From Chryseobacterium oryctis (GTDB taxonomy: Bacteria; Bacteroidota; Bacteroidia; Flavobacteriales; Weeksellaceae), in contig NZ_JAPDHV010000002.1 in NCBI RefSeq assembly GCF_025971925.1, positions 244,003-308,002 on the forward strand: a DNA stretch of 64,000 nt, read 5' to 3'. Each line of letters begins with the position of its first letter. Position 1 is the first letter of the stretch. This document shows, piece by piece, positions 8,309 to 16,615 of this stretch. The notes under the pieces are model-generated. The model was not told where the DNA came from. It made no database searches and saw only the letters and a program-made list of their open reading frames with translations. Position numbers and translations under genes: made by a program.

Positions 8309-9592
8309 TTAGTGAGATTCATCTAAAACTCCTTCTTGCTCTTGTTCTTCTTGTGCAATTTGTTTCGGATTAGCGACTTTAGCAATCGTAAGACCTTGTA
8401 CTACAATTGAAAATACAACAACACAATAAGTAATACTTAAAATAGCATCACTATACTCACCTTTAGGAATAGACATTGCCAAAGCAATGGAAACACCACC
8501 TCGAATTCCTCCCCAAACAAGCACTTTTACCGTTTGCGGATTAAACCTCGTTCTCAAAGACATAAACTTTGTAGGCCCCCAAATTGAAATAAATCTCGCA
8601 AATAAAACAACTAAAATTGCAACCAATCCCGGAATCATGAAGTTCTTTAAATCTTTAATCATTAAAAGTTCAAAACCAATGAATAAGAATAAAACTGCAT
8701 TCAAAATTTCGTCAATTAATTCCCAAAATTTTATCAGGTAATCCTGAGTTACGGATTTCATTTTAAATTTAACATTAAAATTACCCATAAATAATCCGGC
8801 TGCAACCATCGTTAAAGGTCCGGAAATATGCATTTGTCTCGCAATAAGATACCCTCCCATCACGACAGAAAGCGTTACTAAAACCGAAATAATATAATCA
8901 TCAACTTCACGCATCAATCGGGAAGTAACCCAACCCAATAAAACCCCCAGAAGCAATCCTCCTCCGGCTTCTTTCATCAATAGCAATCCGATATTTTCGA
9001 TACCCAAATCCACTTCCTTCCCTATTGCCAATTGCAATACAACAGTAAAAACAACTACTGCCATACCATCATTGAAAAGAGATTCTCCTGCAACCTTTGT
9101 TTCCAAAGATTTTGAAACATTTGCCTGTTTCAGAATACTTAAAACAGCAACAGGATCTGTTGGTGAGATTAAAGCTCCAAAAACAAGACAATATATAAAC
9201 GGAAGTTTTAGCCCAACCAAAGGCAAAAGATAGAACATTCCGAAACCTACGATAAAGGTTGAAATTACAACGCCAACCGTCGAAAAAATTGCAACAGGCC
9301 GCAGTTGCTCTTTCAAATCATTAATATTAATATGAATTCCTCCTGCAAAGAGAAGAAAATTAAGCATTGCACCCATCAGAACTTCAGTAAAATCAATACT
9401 ATTCATCAATTTATGAAGATGCCCAAATGTTTTTGGAAGAAAACTTTCCCCAAACAAAACCAATATGATTGAAACCGAAATCGCAATAATCATAATTCCG
9501 ATAGTACTCGGAAGTCTCAAAAATCTGTAATTAAGATATGCGAATATTGATGCTAAAACTATTAACGCTGAAAATGAATAATATAATTCCAC
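8309..9592 (-). CDS. Na+/H+ antiporter, CPA1 (NhaP-type) family
   Basis: 427 residues with about twelve membrane helices. CPA1 hallmarks are present: LLFAGGIHINI, GALISPTDPVAVLSIL with the ion-binding Asp, AGESLFNDGMAVVVF with the second Asp, and VWGGIRGGVSIALAMS near the end. It exports Na+ (or K+) in exchange for protons across the inner membrane. The acidic C-terminus (QEEQEQEG) is a short cytoplasmic tail. It is spaced 16 bases from DUF4919 and lies in the same leftward run as the CaCA antiporter, so the run contains two cation/proton exchangers. Confidence 0.92.
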   Translation of the reverse strand: MELYYSFSALIVLASIFAYLNYRFLRLPSTIGIMIIAISVSIILVLFGESFLPKTFGHLHKLMNSIDFTEVLMGAMLNFLLFAGGIHININDLKEQLRPVAIFSTVGVVISTFIVGFGMFYLLPLVGLKLPFIYCLVFGALISPTDPVAVLSILKQANVSKSLETKVAGESLFNDGMAVVVFTVVLQLAIGKEVDLGIENIGLLLMKEAGGGLLLGVLLGWVTSRLMREVDDYIISVLVTLSVVMGGYLIARQMHISGPLTMVAAGLFMGNFNVKFKMKSVTQDYLIKFWELIDEILNAVLFLFIGFELLMIKDLKNFMIPGLVAILVVLFARFISIWGPTKFMSLRTRFNPQTVKVLVWGGIRGGVSIALAMSIPKGEYSDAILSITYCVVVFSIVVQGLTIAKVANPKQIAQEEQEQEGVLDESH

Positions 9593-9608
9593 TAAGCTGT
9601 TTTTTTAA

Positions 9609-10238
9609 TTAAAAATTTAAATAAAGTATTTTAATATATATTTTATCATCTTCTTTTTGCCAAATATCCAGCATTCCGTCTTTTAATGCTTTTGAACCTC
9701 TTGTATATTCCTCTCCCACTTTCAGCATATTCAGCAGAATATACTCATCCCCAACAGAATTTACAATATAGGCGGTCTTTTCAGACTTTCCATCTCCTGA
9801 AAACTTTATTGCATTTGACAACAAACGAAACTGATTCAAATGGTAGGTAAATTTGTTTCCATCTTCTTTTGAGTCATAAGCTCGAAGAAGAATGAGCAAA
9901 ATATCCATATTTGTAGGATCTTTCTGAAACAAAATATTTCCCTGAGAAATACACTCATCAAAATTTTTATTCTTAAAAGCTTCGGCCAGTTTTTTAAACT
10001 CATCTTCAGAAGTTGAAACTAAATTATCTTTAAAATTTCTTCCATAATAAAGATGCTGAGCTTCAATACTATCAACCGATTGCGGATAAGCTTTGTATTT
10101 GAAAATCAACTTATCGTAGTTATACGGAGAGTGAGAGTTCTTAAGATTTTTTTCTACGACTTTTAAATCAAGTTTTAGTTTTTGACCAAAACCTAAAATC
10201 GAAATGAAAATCAGCAAAAAGAAAAGATATTTTTTCAT
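9609..10238 (-). CDS. DUF4919 domain-containing secreted protein
   Basis: 209 residues. It has a signal peptide (MKKYLFFLLIFISILGFGQ) followed by a mature domain. LDLKVVEKNLKN, the YDKLIFKYKAYPQSVDS segment, and AEAFKNKNFDECI with ILLRAYDS look TPR-like and typical of DUF4919. Probably periplasmic or exported; no known activity. Its ATG overlaps the hflX stop by one base (TAATG), so the two are translationally coupled. Confidence 0.8.
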   Translation of the reverse strand: MKKYLFFLLIFISILGFGQKLKLDLKVVEKNLKNSHSPYNYDKLIFKYKAYPQSVDSIEAQHLYYGRNFKDNLVSTSEDEFKKLAEAFKNKNFDECISQGNILFQKDPTNMDILLILLRAYDSKEDGNKFTYHLNQFRLLSNAIKFSGDGKSEKTAYIVNSVGDEYILLNMLKVGEEYTRGSKALKDGMLDIWQKEDDKIYIKILYLNF

Positions 10239-11461
10239 TAATTATTATTTTCTTCCTCATCATTATCGAAATACTCGAAAAGGAAATCGTTGTAAGGAAA
10301 TCTGGAAATATGAATCTTCATTACCTCATCATACACCAATTTCTTCATTTCCGGGAAGTTTTCTTTCGTTAAAGCTGAAATAAAAACGGTAGGATACTTA
10401 GATTTTGCCATCCATGTTTTTTTCCATTCATCAAGAGAAATGTTTCTCTTCGTAGAAGGCGTTAAGTCATCCTCGTCTTTTTTCTCATAACTAAAGTCAT
10501 CAATTTTATTGAAAATCATAATCATCGGTTTTTGATGCGCATTGATTTCCATTAAAATTTGATTCACAGAATCTATGTGATCTTCAAAGCTTTCATGAGA
10601 AATATCCACCACATGAATCAGTAAATCAGCTTCACGCACCTCATCCAATGTAGATTTGAAAGATTCAACCAATTGGGTTGGTAATTTTCTGATAAAACCT
10701 ACCGTATCTGTTAATAAGAAAGGTAAATTCCCTATTACGACCTTTCTTACCGTTGTATCTAAGGTTGCGAAAAGCTTGTTTTCAGCAAAAACTTCAGATT
10801 TAGAAATAGCATTCATCAAAGTTGATTTCCCGACATTGGTATATCCTACCAAAGCCGCACGAACCACTTTTCCACGGTTATTTCTCTGAGTTGCCATTTG
10901 CTTATCGATGGTTTTCAATTTATCTTTCAGCAAAGAGATTCTGTCACGAATAATACGACGGTCGGTTTCAATCTCCGTTTCTCCGGGTCCTCTCATCCCG
11001 ATTCCCCCTTTTTGACGTTCAAGGTGAGTCCACATTCTTGTTAATCGTGGTAAAAGGTATTGATATTGAGCCAATTCCACCTGTGTTCTCGCATAAGAAG
11101 TCTGAGCTCGTTGTGCAAAAATATCTAATATAAGATTGGTTCTATCCAGAATTTTAGCTTCTATTTCTCTTTCTAAATTTTTAAGCTGAGAGGGAGATAA
11201 CTCGTCATCAAAAATTACAGTTCCAATCTCATTTTCCTTTACATATTCTTTTATTTCCTGAGCCTTTCCGCTACCAATGAACGTTTTGGAATCAGGCTGA
11301 GTTAATTTTTGAGTAAAACGTCTGTCTACCGTAGCACCTGCTGTAAAAGCTAAAAACTCCAGTTCATCCATATATTCCTGAAGCTTTTCTTCATCTTGAT
11401 TTTGAGTAATTACCCCTACCAAAACTGCCTTTTCGTAGTTATGTTCTTTCTTTTCTAGCAT
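10238..11461 (-). CDS. hflX: GTPase HflX
   Basis: 407 residues. HflX binds the 50S ribosomal subunit and splits stalled 70S ribosomes under stress. The N-terminal HflX domain contains SGKAQEIKEYV and FDDELSPSQLKNLE. A coiled linker with RGPGETEIETDRR leads to the G domain, which has G1 GYTNVGKSTL, G3 DTVGFI and G4 NKID. The C-terminal about 45 residues are extended and acidic (FDNDEEENNN). First gene of the leftward run that includes DUF4919 and two antiporters. Confidence 0.95.
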   Translation of the reverse strand: MLEKKEHNYEKAVLVGVITQNQDEEKLQEYMDELEFLAFTAGATVDRRFTQKLTQPDSKTFIGSGKAQEIKEYVKENEIGTVIFDDELSPSQLKNLEREIEAKILDRTNLILDIFAQRAQTSYARTQVELAQYQYLLPRLTRMWTHLERQKGGIGMRGPGETEIETDRRIIRDRISLLKDKLKTIDKQMATQRNNRGKVVRAALVGYTNVGKSTLMNAISKSEVFAENKLFATLDTTVRKVVIGNLPFLLTDTVGFIRKLPTQLVESFKSTLDEVREADLLIHVVDISHESFEDHIDSVNQILMEINAHQKPMIMIFNKIDDFSYEKKDEDDLTPSTKRNISLDEWKKTWMAKSKYPTVFISALTKENFPEMKKLVYDEVMKIHISRFPYNDFLFEYFDNDEEENNN

Positions 11462-11665
11462 TAAATTCTATCCGTTTTTGTGATTTTTACAAGATAATAT
11501 TTTCAATACAAAAATCAAAATGAATTTTGTATTACAAAATATTTTAACGTTAATTTAAGCACATCTTGGGATTTATTTAAGGTAATTTAATAATTTTATA
11601 AACTGATTTTTTGTTTTAAAAACATTTTAAGTCAAAAGTCAAATAAAAACTAAACTAAAAACGCC

Positions 11666-12376
11666 ATGACCAAAAGTATTAAATGTATAATCATTGATGA
11701 TGACGAGCTAGACAGAATCATTCTTCATCACCATATCAAGCAATATGAAAATATTGAAATTGCTGGTTCTTTTAATTCGATAGATCAAGCACTACCTTAT
11801 CTTGACACCCAAATAGATCTATTGTTTATAGAAACCCAAATAAAAGGAATGTGTGGTCTGGAATTCAGAAAATTAGCTCACGAAATTCCTGCTTGTATTT
11901 TTGTCAGCTCTCATCCTGAGTTTGCCGTTGCGACTTTCGAAATAGATACTTTAGACTTCATCACAAAGCCATTAAAATCTGACCGATTTCATTATTCAAT
12001 GCAAAAACTTTTCGATTATTTCGAAATGAAAGAAAAATGTGATTATTTTGATTCATTAATTGGAGAAAACAGCATTAAAATAAAAGAAGGAGGCAATATT
12101 CATCAGATAAAAATAACCGATATTCTCTATCTTGAAGCCTTAAAAGATTACACAAGAATTGTAACTTCTGATAAAAAACATTGTATTTTAGATTCTCTAG
12201 GAAACCTCTTACATAAAGCCCATTTTGATTCCTTTGTCAGAATACACAGAAGCTATGCGATTCCAAAATATTTGATCAGAAGTAAGAATACCCACGAAGT
12301 AGAGCTTGTACATCATATTAAACTTCCGATAGGTAGATCTTATAGGGAAAATCTTGATTTTTTCACTCCTAATTAA
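11666..12376 (+). CDS. LytTR-family response regulator with atypical receiver
   Basis: 236 residues: a receiver domain (about 1-120) and a LytTR DNA-binding domain (about 135-236, with DILYLEALKDYTRIV and FVRIHRSYAIP). The acidic pocket IIDDDELD and the conserved Lys in DFITKPLK are present. The phospho-acceptor position, expected Asp in a LDxxxxG motif, reads DLLFIETQIKG, so it is Glu56. Glu at this position often mimics the phosphorylated state. No histidine kinase is adjacent. The following three-gene secreted locus (12554-15981) is a possible target by position only. Confidence 0.88.
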   Translation: MTKSIKCIIIDDDELDRIILHHHIKQYENIEIAGSFNSIDQALPYLDTQIDLLFIETQIKGMCGLEFRKLAHEIPACIFVSSHPEFAVATFEIDTLDFITKPLKSDRFHYSMQKLFDYFEMKEKCDYFDSLIGENSIKIKEGGNIHQIKITDILYLEALKDYTRIVTSDKKHCILDSLGNLLHKAHFDSFVRIHRSYAIPKYLIRSKNTHEVELVHHIKLPIGRSYRENLDFFTPN

Positions 12377-12553
12377 TACATTTATTCTGTTGCTATTATC
12401 TCTTTTTGAGAAATAACTCTACTTTTGTCATTCGTCGATTATTTAGGTTGTTTATCTATTTTAAGTCTTTAATGCTTTCTTTTTATGGTAATTTAGTAAT
12501 TCCAAATTGAATATAAATTCATTCTGGAAATAATAACCATAAAATCATCCAAC

Positions 12554-13036
12554 ATGAAAAGAACATTTATCTATTGTCTCTTTTTCATCCCGATCCTTAT
12601 TGTCTCCGGACTACTAAAGGCTCAAAGTGCCGTATTATCAACCGGAGCAGATGCTACAGGAAGTAATGGCTCAGTTTCTTACAGTGTGGGACAAGTTGTT
12701 TACTTGTCAAAAGGAAATAATGAAGTTTTAGAAGGTTTACAACACGCCTATGAAATCACCACTCCCCTTTCTACCAATGAGATATCGGAAAATGAAAAAG
12801 GCATTTTACTTTACCCAAATCCGTTTAGAGATTATTTATATCTGGATTTTACCACAAATGATTACAAAAATTCAGATTATCAATTATTTGATGCCCAAGG
12901 TAAATTGATAGCTAAAGACAAAATCACTCAATCTAAGTCTGAATTCAATTTTTCTCATCTTCCTTCGGCAATGTATATCATAAAAGTAAACAAAGATGGA
13001 AAAAATATAAAAACATTTAAAATCATAAAAAAATAA
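12554..13036 (+). CDS. T9SS type A sorting-domain secreted protein
   Basis: 160 residues. A signal peptide (about 1-23) precedes a short mature region with TGADATGSNGSVSYSVGQVVY, a stretch often seen in flavobacterial surface proteins. The C-terminal domain (about 85-160) is a type IX secretion signal: LYPNPFRDYLYLDF, YQLFDAQGKLI, LPSAMYIIKV and a final KTFKIIKK. It would be exported through the Sec and T9SS machineries and attached to the cell surface. It is 5 bases upstream of the 839-residue gene, so the two are probably co-transcribed. Confidence 0.9.
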   Translation: MKRTFIYCLFFIPILIVSGLLKAQSAVLSTGADATGSNGSVSYSVGQVVYLSKGNNEVLEGLQHAYEITTPLSTNEISENEKGILLYPNPFRDYLYLDFTTNDYKNSDYQLFDAQGKLIAKDKITQSKSEFNFSHLPSAMYIIKVNKDGKNIKTFKIIKK

Positions 13037-13041
13037 CTACC

Positions 13042-15561
13042 ATGAAAAAAATATTACTATCGATAGGAATTTTACTGGGAACAATTACTGCTTTTGCGCA
13101 AATTCCTGAAAAAATGAGTTATCAGGCCATTGTTCGAAATGTCGGCGGACAAATTCTCGCTAATCAAAGTGTAGGAATCAGAGCAAGTGTTTTGCAAGGG
13201 TCTCCCGCAGGTGCAGCTGTATATTCTGAAAGACTTACAGGAAATACTAATGTAAACGGTCTTATCACTCTTGAACTTGGTACAGGGACAGTTCTTTCAG
13301 GGACATTCAACACAATTGATTGGTCTACAGGAAATTATTACTTAAAAACAGAAACAGATCCCACAGGGGGAACAACTTATACTATTACAGGCACTAGTCA
13401 GTTATTAAGCGTTCCGTATGCAATGTATGCAAAATCAGCAGGCGGAGGCGGAGGAAGCTTTACAATTCCATATACAAATACAGCCAATAATCCTGCAACC
13501 CTCTTTTCCTTAACAAATAACGGAGATGGCACTTCTTTAGAAGGCATTAACAATACAACCACTTCAAATATTGCTTCAGTCAGAGGTATTGTTAATAGTA
13601 CTTCTCCGGGAGGCTTTTCCTCAGGAATCAGAGGCATAAATAATGGTACCGGAGGTTTAGGTGTAGGTGTATACGGAAGTCAGGATGGAAGTGGTTGGGG
13701 TGTTTATGGAGTTACTCCGAATGGATTGGGTGTTTATGGAAATGCCAGTGCAAACGGCTATGGAGTTTACGCCAACAGTAATACGGGAACAGGTCTGAAT
13801 GCAACCAGTAATAATGGTATCCCTGCTAATTTTTCGATTTATAATAATACCAACAACAATAATGTAATTGTTGCTAATTCTGTAGGAAACGGAACTGTAG
13901 TTAATGTTTCAACAACAGGAAACGGAGTTGGTGTGAGAAGTTCAACAACCGCCGGTTTTGGACTGCATGGAATTACCAGCGCACAAACTTCTGCCGGTAT
14001 TGTAGGGGATAATAACGGAGCCGGTGAAGCTGTTGTAGGGAGAACGACCAGTGATATTGCAGGTGCTGTTGTAGGAAGAAATGACGGTGGAGGATACGGA
14101 GTAAGAGGTTTTGTAGCTACCAATTCATCAGGCACAGGAGTTGGGGTTTTAGGACAAATTGGACTTAACGGTAGTACTGGACGTGCCGGACGTTTTGAAA
14201 ATTTTAATACAACCAATCTTTTCAATGCTTTTGAAGTAGAAACTAACGGAAACGGAAATATTCCTGATAATAAACAAGGAAATGCCGCGTCTTTTCTTGT
14301 GAATAACACCAATAGTGTAGCTGCTGCTGTAAGAGGAGAAGTAAAAACTATTTTCGGAAACTTCGGAGCAGCAGGTATTTTTGGGATTTCATCAGGCACA
14401 GGAGGCTTTGCCGGGCTCTTCCATGCATCCAACGTATCCGGAAATGGAGCCGCATTAGTAGCAATAACCGATGGAAACGGAAATGCAATCACTGCCAACG
14501 CAAGTAAAGACGGAAACGGTGTTGAAACCAATATAGACGGAGCCGGAAATGCTCTATATGCATGGGTTCCTTCTTTCGCTACAGGACGCGCAGGAAGATT
14601 TAACATCTTCAACGAATCCAATACAAGTGATGTAATCACTGTAACCACAATAGGAAACGGTATTGCAGGAAACTTTAAAGTCGATAAAGTTACAGGAACA
14701 AAAGCTGCCGTAAGAGGTGAAGTAAATTCTCAGTTTGCTAATTTTGGAACAGCCGGTATTTATGGTATTTCTTCAGGAACCGGTGGATATGCAGGATTAT
14801 TCCACGCAAGCAATCCCGCTGGAAACGGCCCCGCTCTTATTGCTATTGCTGACGGAAACGGAAATGGCATTACAGCCAATGCATCAAATACAGGTGATGG
14901 TGTAGAAACAACAGCTGATGGTACAGGAAATGCAATTTATGCGTGGGTTCCTAATTTTGGTACCGGACGGCCTGCAAGATTTGTAAATTACAATACCACT
15001 AATACAAATGCTGCTCTTACCGTTGAAACTCACAGCAGTGGTTCAATAGCAGTTTTCAAGTCAGGAAATCCCGGAACGGTAAATGTTGCTCGTATCAATT
15101 CTGCCGGAAGAGGATTCTTTAATGGTGGAACACAAAACAGTGGAGCCGATGTTGCAGAAGTTTTTGATGTTGAAGGAAATATTTCAGAATATGAAACTGG
15201 AGACATTTTAGTAATTTCAACAGATTCTGACAGAACCGTAGAAAAATCTTCCAAACCATATTCTACCCTTGTAGCCGGTGTATACGCTACCAAACCGGGC
15301 GTACTTCTCACAGAAGAGCACATAGATGCTGATATTTCTGACAAAGTACCAATGGGAGTAATTGGTGTAATACCAACAAAAGTTTGCTTGGAAGGAGGTG
15401 CAATAAAAAGAGGAGATCTTTTAGTAACATCCTCAAAATCAGGTGTAGCAATGAAAGCCAATCCTAAAAAAGTAAAAGTAGGACAGGTAATTGGCAAAGC
15501 CCTTCAGGATTACAATCAAAATGAAATTGGAAAAATAAAAGTTTTAGTAAACATTAAATAA
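13042..15561 (+). CDS. Large secreted repeat protein
   Basis: 839 residues. After a signal peptide (about 1-20) comes a module common in Bacteroidota exported proteins, with SYQAIVRN, GIRASVLQGS, YLKTETDPTGG and LLSVPYAMYAKSA. The middle is Gly/Asn-rich with GVYG-like repeats. Two consecutive about 120-residue repeats follow (about 427-548 and 553-674), each with AAVRGEV, SGTGG(F/Y)AGLFHASN, DGNGN and Y-A-W-V-P motifs. The C-terminal about 140 residues (GADVAEVFDVEGN, then VAGVYATKPG) resemble the capping domain of tail-fibre-like proteins. No T9SS sorting domain is visible at its end, unlike its neighbour. The role is unknown; surface structure or adhesion is inferred. Confidence 0.75.
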   Translation: MKKILLSIGILLGTITAFAQIPEKMSYQAIVRNVGGQILANQSVGIRASVLQGSPAGAAVYSERLTGNTNVNGLITLELGTGTVLSGTFNTIDWSTGNYYLKTETDPTGGTTYTITGTSQLLSVPYAMYAKSAGGGGGSFTIPYTNTANNPATLFSLTNNGDGTSLEGINNTTTSNIASVRGIVNSTSPGGFSSGIRGINNGTGGLGVGVYGSQDGSGWGVYGVTPNGLGVYGNASANGYGVYANSNTGTGLNATSNNGIPANFSIYNNTNNNNVIVANSVGNGTVVNVSTTGNGVGVRSSTTAGFGLHGITSAQTSAGIVGDNNGAGEAVVGRTTSDIAGAVVGRNDGGGYGVRGFVATNSSGTGVGVLGQIGLNGSTGRAGRFENFNTTNLFNAFEVETNGNGNIPDNKQGNAASFLVNNTNSVAAAVRGEVKTIFGNFGAAGIFGISSGTGGFAGLFHASNVSGNGAALVAITDGNGNAITANASKDGNGVETNIDGAGNALYAWVPSFATGRAGRFNIFNESNTSDVITVTTIGNGIAGNFKVDKVTGTKAAVRGEVNSQFANFGTAGIYGISSGTGGYAGLFHASNPAGNGPALIAIADGNGNGITANASNTGDGVETTADGTGNAIYAWVPNFGTGRPARFVNYNTTNTNAALTVETHSSGSIAVFKSGNPGTVNVARINSAGRGFFNGGTQNSGADVAEVFDVEGNISEYETGDILVISTDSDRTVEKSSKPYSTLVAGVYATKPGVLLTEEHIDADISDKVPMGVIGVIPTKVCLEGGAIKRGDLLVTSSKSGVAMKANPKKVKVGQVIGKALQDYNQNEIGKIKVLVNIK

Positions 15562-15567
15562 AGTACC

Positions 15568-15981
15568 ATGAAATCACTATATATCATTGCGTTTGTTGCA
15601 TTAAGTATAAATATTTATGCCCAACAAGATAAAAAAAACACTGAAACACAAGAGGCTCCGTACTACAAAGAATCGAAGGAAGCTGAAGCTAAAATGATGA
15701 AAGAAGCAAAGGAAGCTGCATCCCAAAAATTACCATCGGTACAATTAGCATCCGATCTGGGACTTGAAGTAAAAAAACAAGAAACAAAAACTCAGTCCAT
15801 ACCAAGTAATTCTGGTAAATTATTGCCAAATACAGCTACTCTTGAAGAAATCAAAGGTACAATTCCCAACAGACAAGCTACAAAACACACTACAAATTCT
15901 AAAAACATACATAATAACGTTCCGGGACTTCCCAACACCGCAACTTTGGAAGAAATAAAGAAAACTATCCCCAAAAACTAA
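15568..15981 (+). CDS. Small secreted protein with a duplicated C-terminal motif
   Basis: 137 residues with a signal peptide (about 1-18). The mature part is charged and probably disordered, with a Glu/Lys/Ala-rich helix (YKESKEAEAKMMKEAKEAA). The 18-residue motif LPNTATLEEIKxTIPxx occurs twice, at about 87-104 and at the very end (120-137). No known domain. It follows the 839-residue gene by 6 bases and is the last gene of the locus before a terminator. Confidence 0.65.
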   Translation: MKSLYIIAFVALSINIYAQQDKKNTETQEAPYYKESKEAEAKMMKEAKEAASQKLPSVQLASDLGLEVKKQETKTQSIPSNSGKLLPNTATLEEIKGTIPNRQATKHTTNSKNIHNNVPGLPNTATLEEIKKTIPKN

Positions 15982-16014
15982 TAACCAGCGAAGTTTAACT
16001 AGATTTTTCAATTA

Positions 16015-16042
16015 AAAAAAGTCCGCAAATATGCGGACTTTT
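16015..16042. terminator. Bidirectional terminator between convergent genes
   Basis: The arms AAAAGTCCGCA and TGCGGACTTTT have a 4-base loop and A and T runs on either side. It sits between the end of the surface-protein locus and the META-domain gene. Confidence 0.85.
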
Positions 16043-16073
16043 CATATTTATTTAAGTTCATTTTTCTTTAAAT

Positions 16074-16529
16074 TTAATCCCAATCAGATGCAATAAACCT
16101 CATCGAATTTCCATTATCATCCGTCAATGTAAGAAAATGACCTTCAATAGAATATTTTGTCATATTTTTAAATTTTTCTGAAAAATAAAGTTCAAGCTCC
16201 ATATCCTGACAAGCCATGAGTGTACCTCCTATATCTGAAAATTTTACGGATCCATCTTTTTTAAACTCAGAGGTGAAAAACATAGTATTACATCCCATAA
16301 AAGCAGTACCTTTTATTTTTTCATTTTCAATTTTCCCTGTTAAAGAAATTTTAGCTTTATTTTTAATCAGTTCAGGTTTAGAAAAATCACCGAAAGAAAC
16401 CAGCATCCACTCTCTTTGAATCTTATGGATTTCAGTAATATTTTGTGAATCCTTTCCTTTTGTGGGAGTACAATTCCAAACCATTCCGAGAAATAAAAAA
16501 GTCAAAATTGACAGCAGTATGTTTTTCAT
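16074..16529 (-). CDS. META domain-containing protein
   Basis: 151 residues with an N-terminal hydrophobic segment ending at Cys20 (GMVWNC). It may be a lipoprotein signal, though the lipobox is not classical. The rest matches the META/HslJ domain: WMLVSFGD, a CNTMFF segment (MGCN), GTLMACQDMELE and a C-terminal LTLTDDNGNSMRF. HslJ-like proteins are linked to envelope stress and heat or novobiocin resistance in enterobacteria; the role here is inferred only. Confidence 0.85.
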   Translation of the reverse strand: MKNILLSILTFLFLGMVWNCTPTKGKDSQNITEIHKIQREWMLVSFGDFSKPELIKNKAKISLTGKIENEKIKGTAFMGCNTMFFTSEFKKDGSVKFSDIGGTLMACQDMELELYFSEKFKNMTKYSIEGHFLTLTDDNGNSMRFIASDWD

Positions 16530-16615
16530 AAAAGATACTATCCCATTTTCATACCAACCACAGGCAGAATATCGTAAAAATTAGTAAATTAGCGACACAA
16601 AAATTAATTTATAAA

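Noticed and set aside
12420..12427. TACTTTTG as promoter of the T9SS locus
   Set aside because: It lies 126 bases before the ATG with no -33 element at the right distance; too weak to list.
13839..14648. Long open frame (269 codons) on the minus strand inside the 839-residue gene
   Set aside because: It is Pro/Ala/Thr/Val-rich in the way expected of the reverse of Gly/Asn-rich repeats; the plus-strand gene has a signal peptide and recognised modules.
13600..15100. Repeated DNA segments considered as a CRISPR array or tandem satellite
   Set aside because: Spacing and content follow the protein repeat of the 839-residue gene; there are no short identical repeats with unique spacers.
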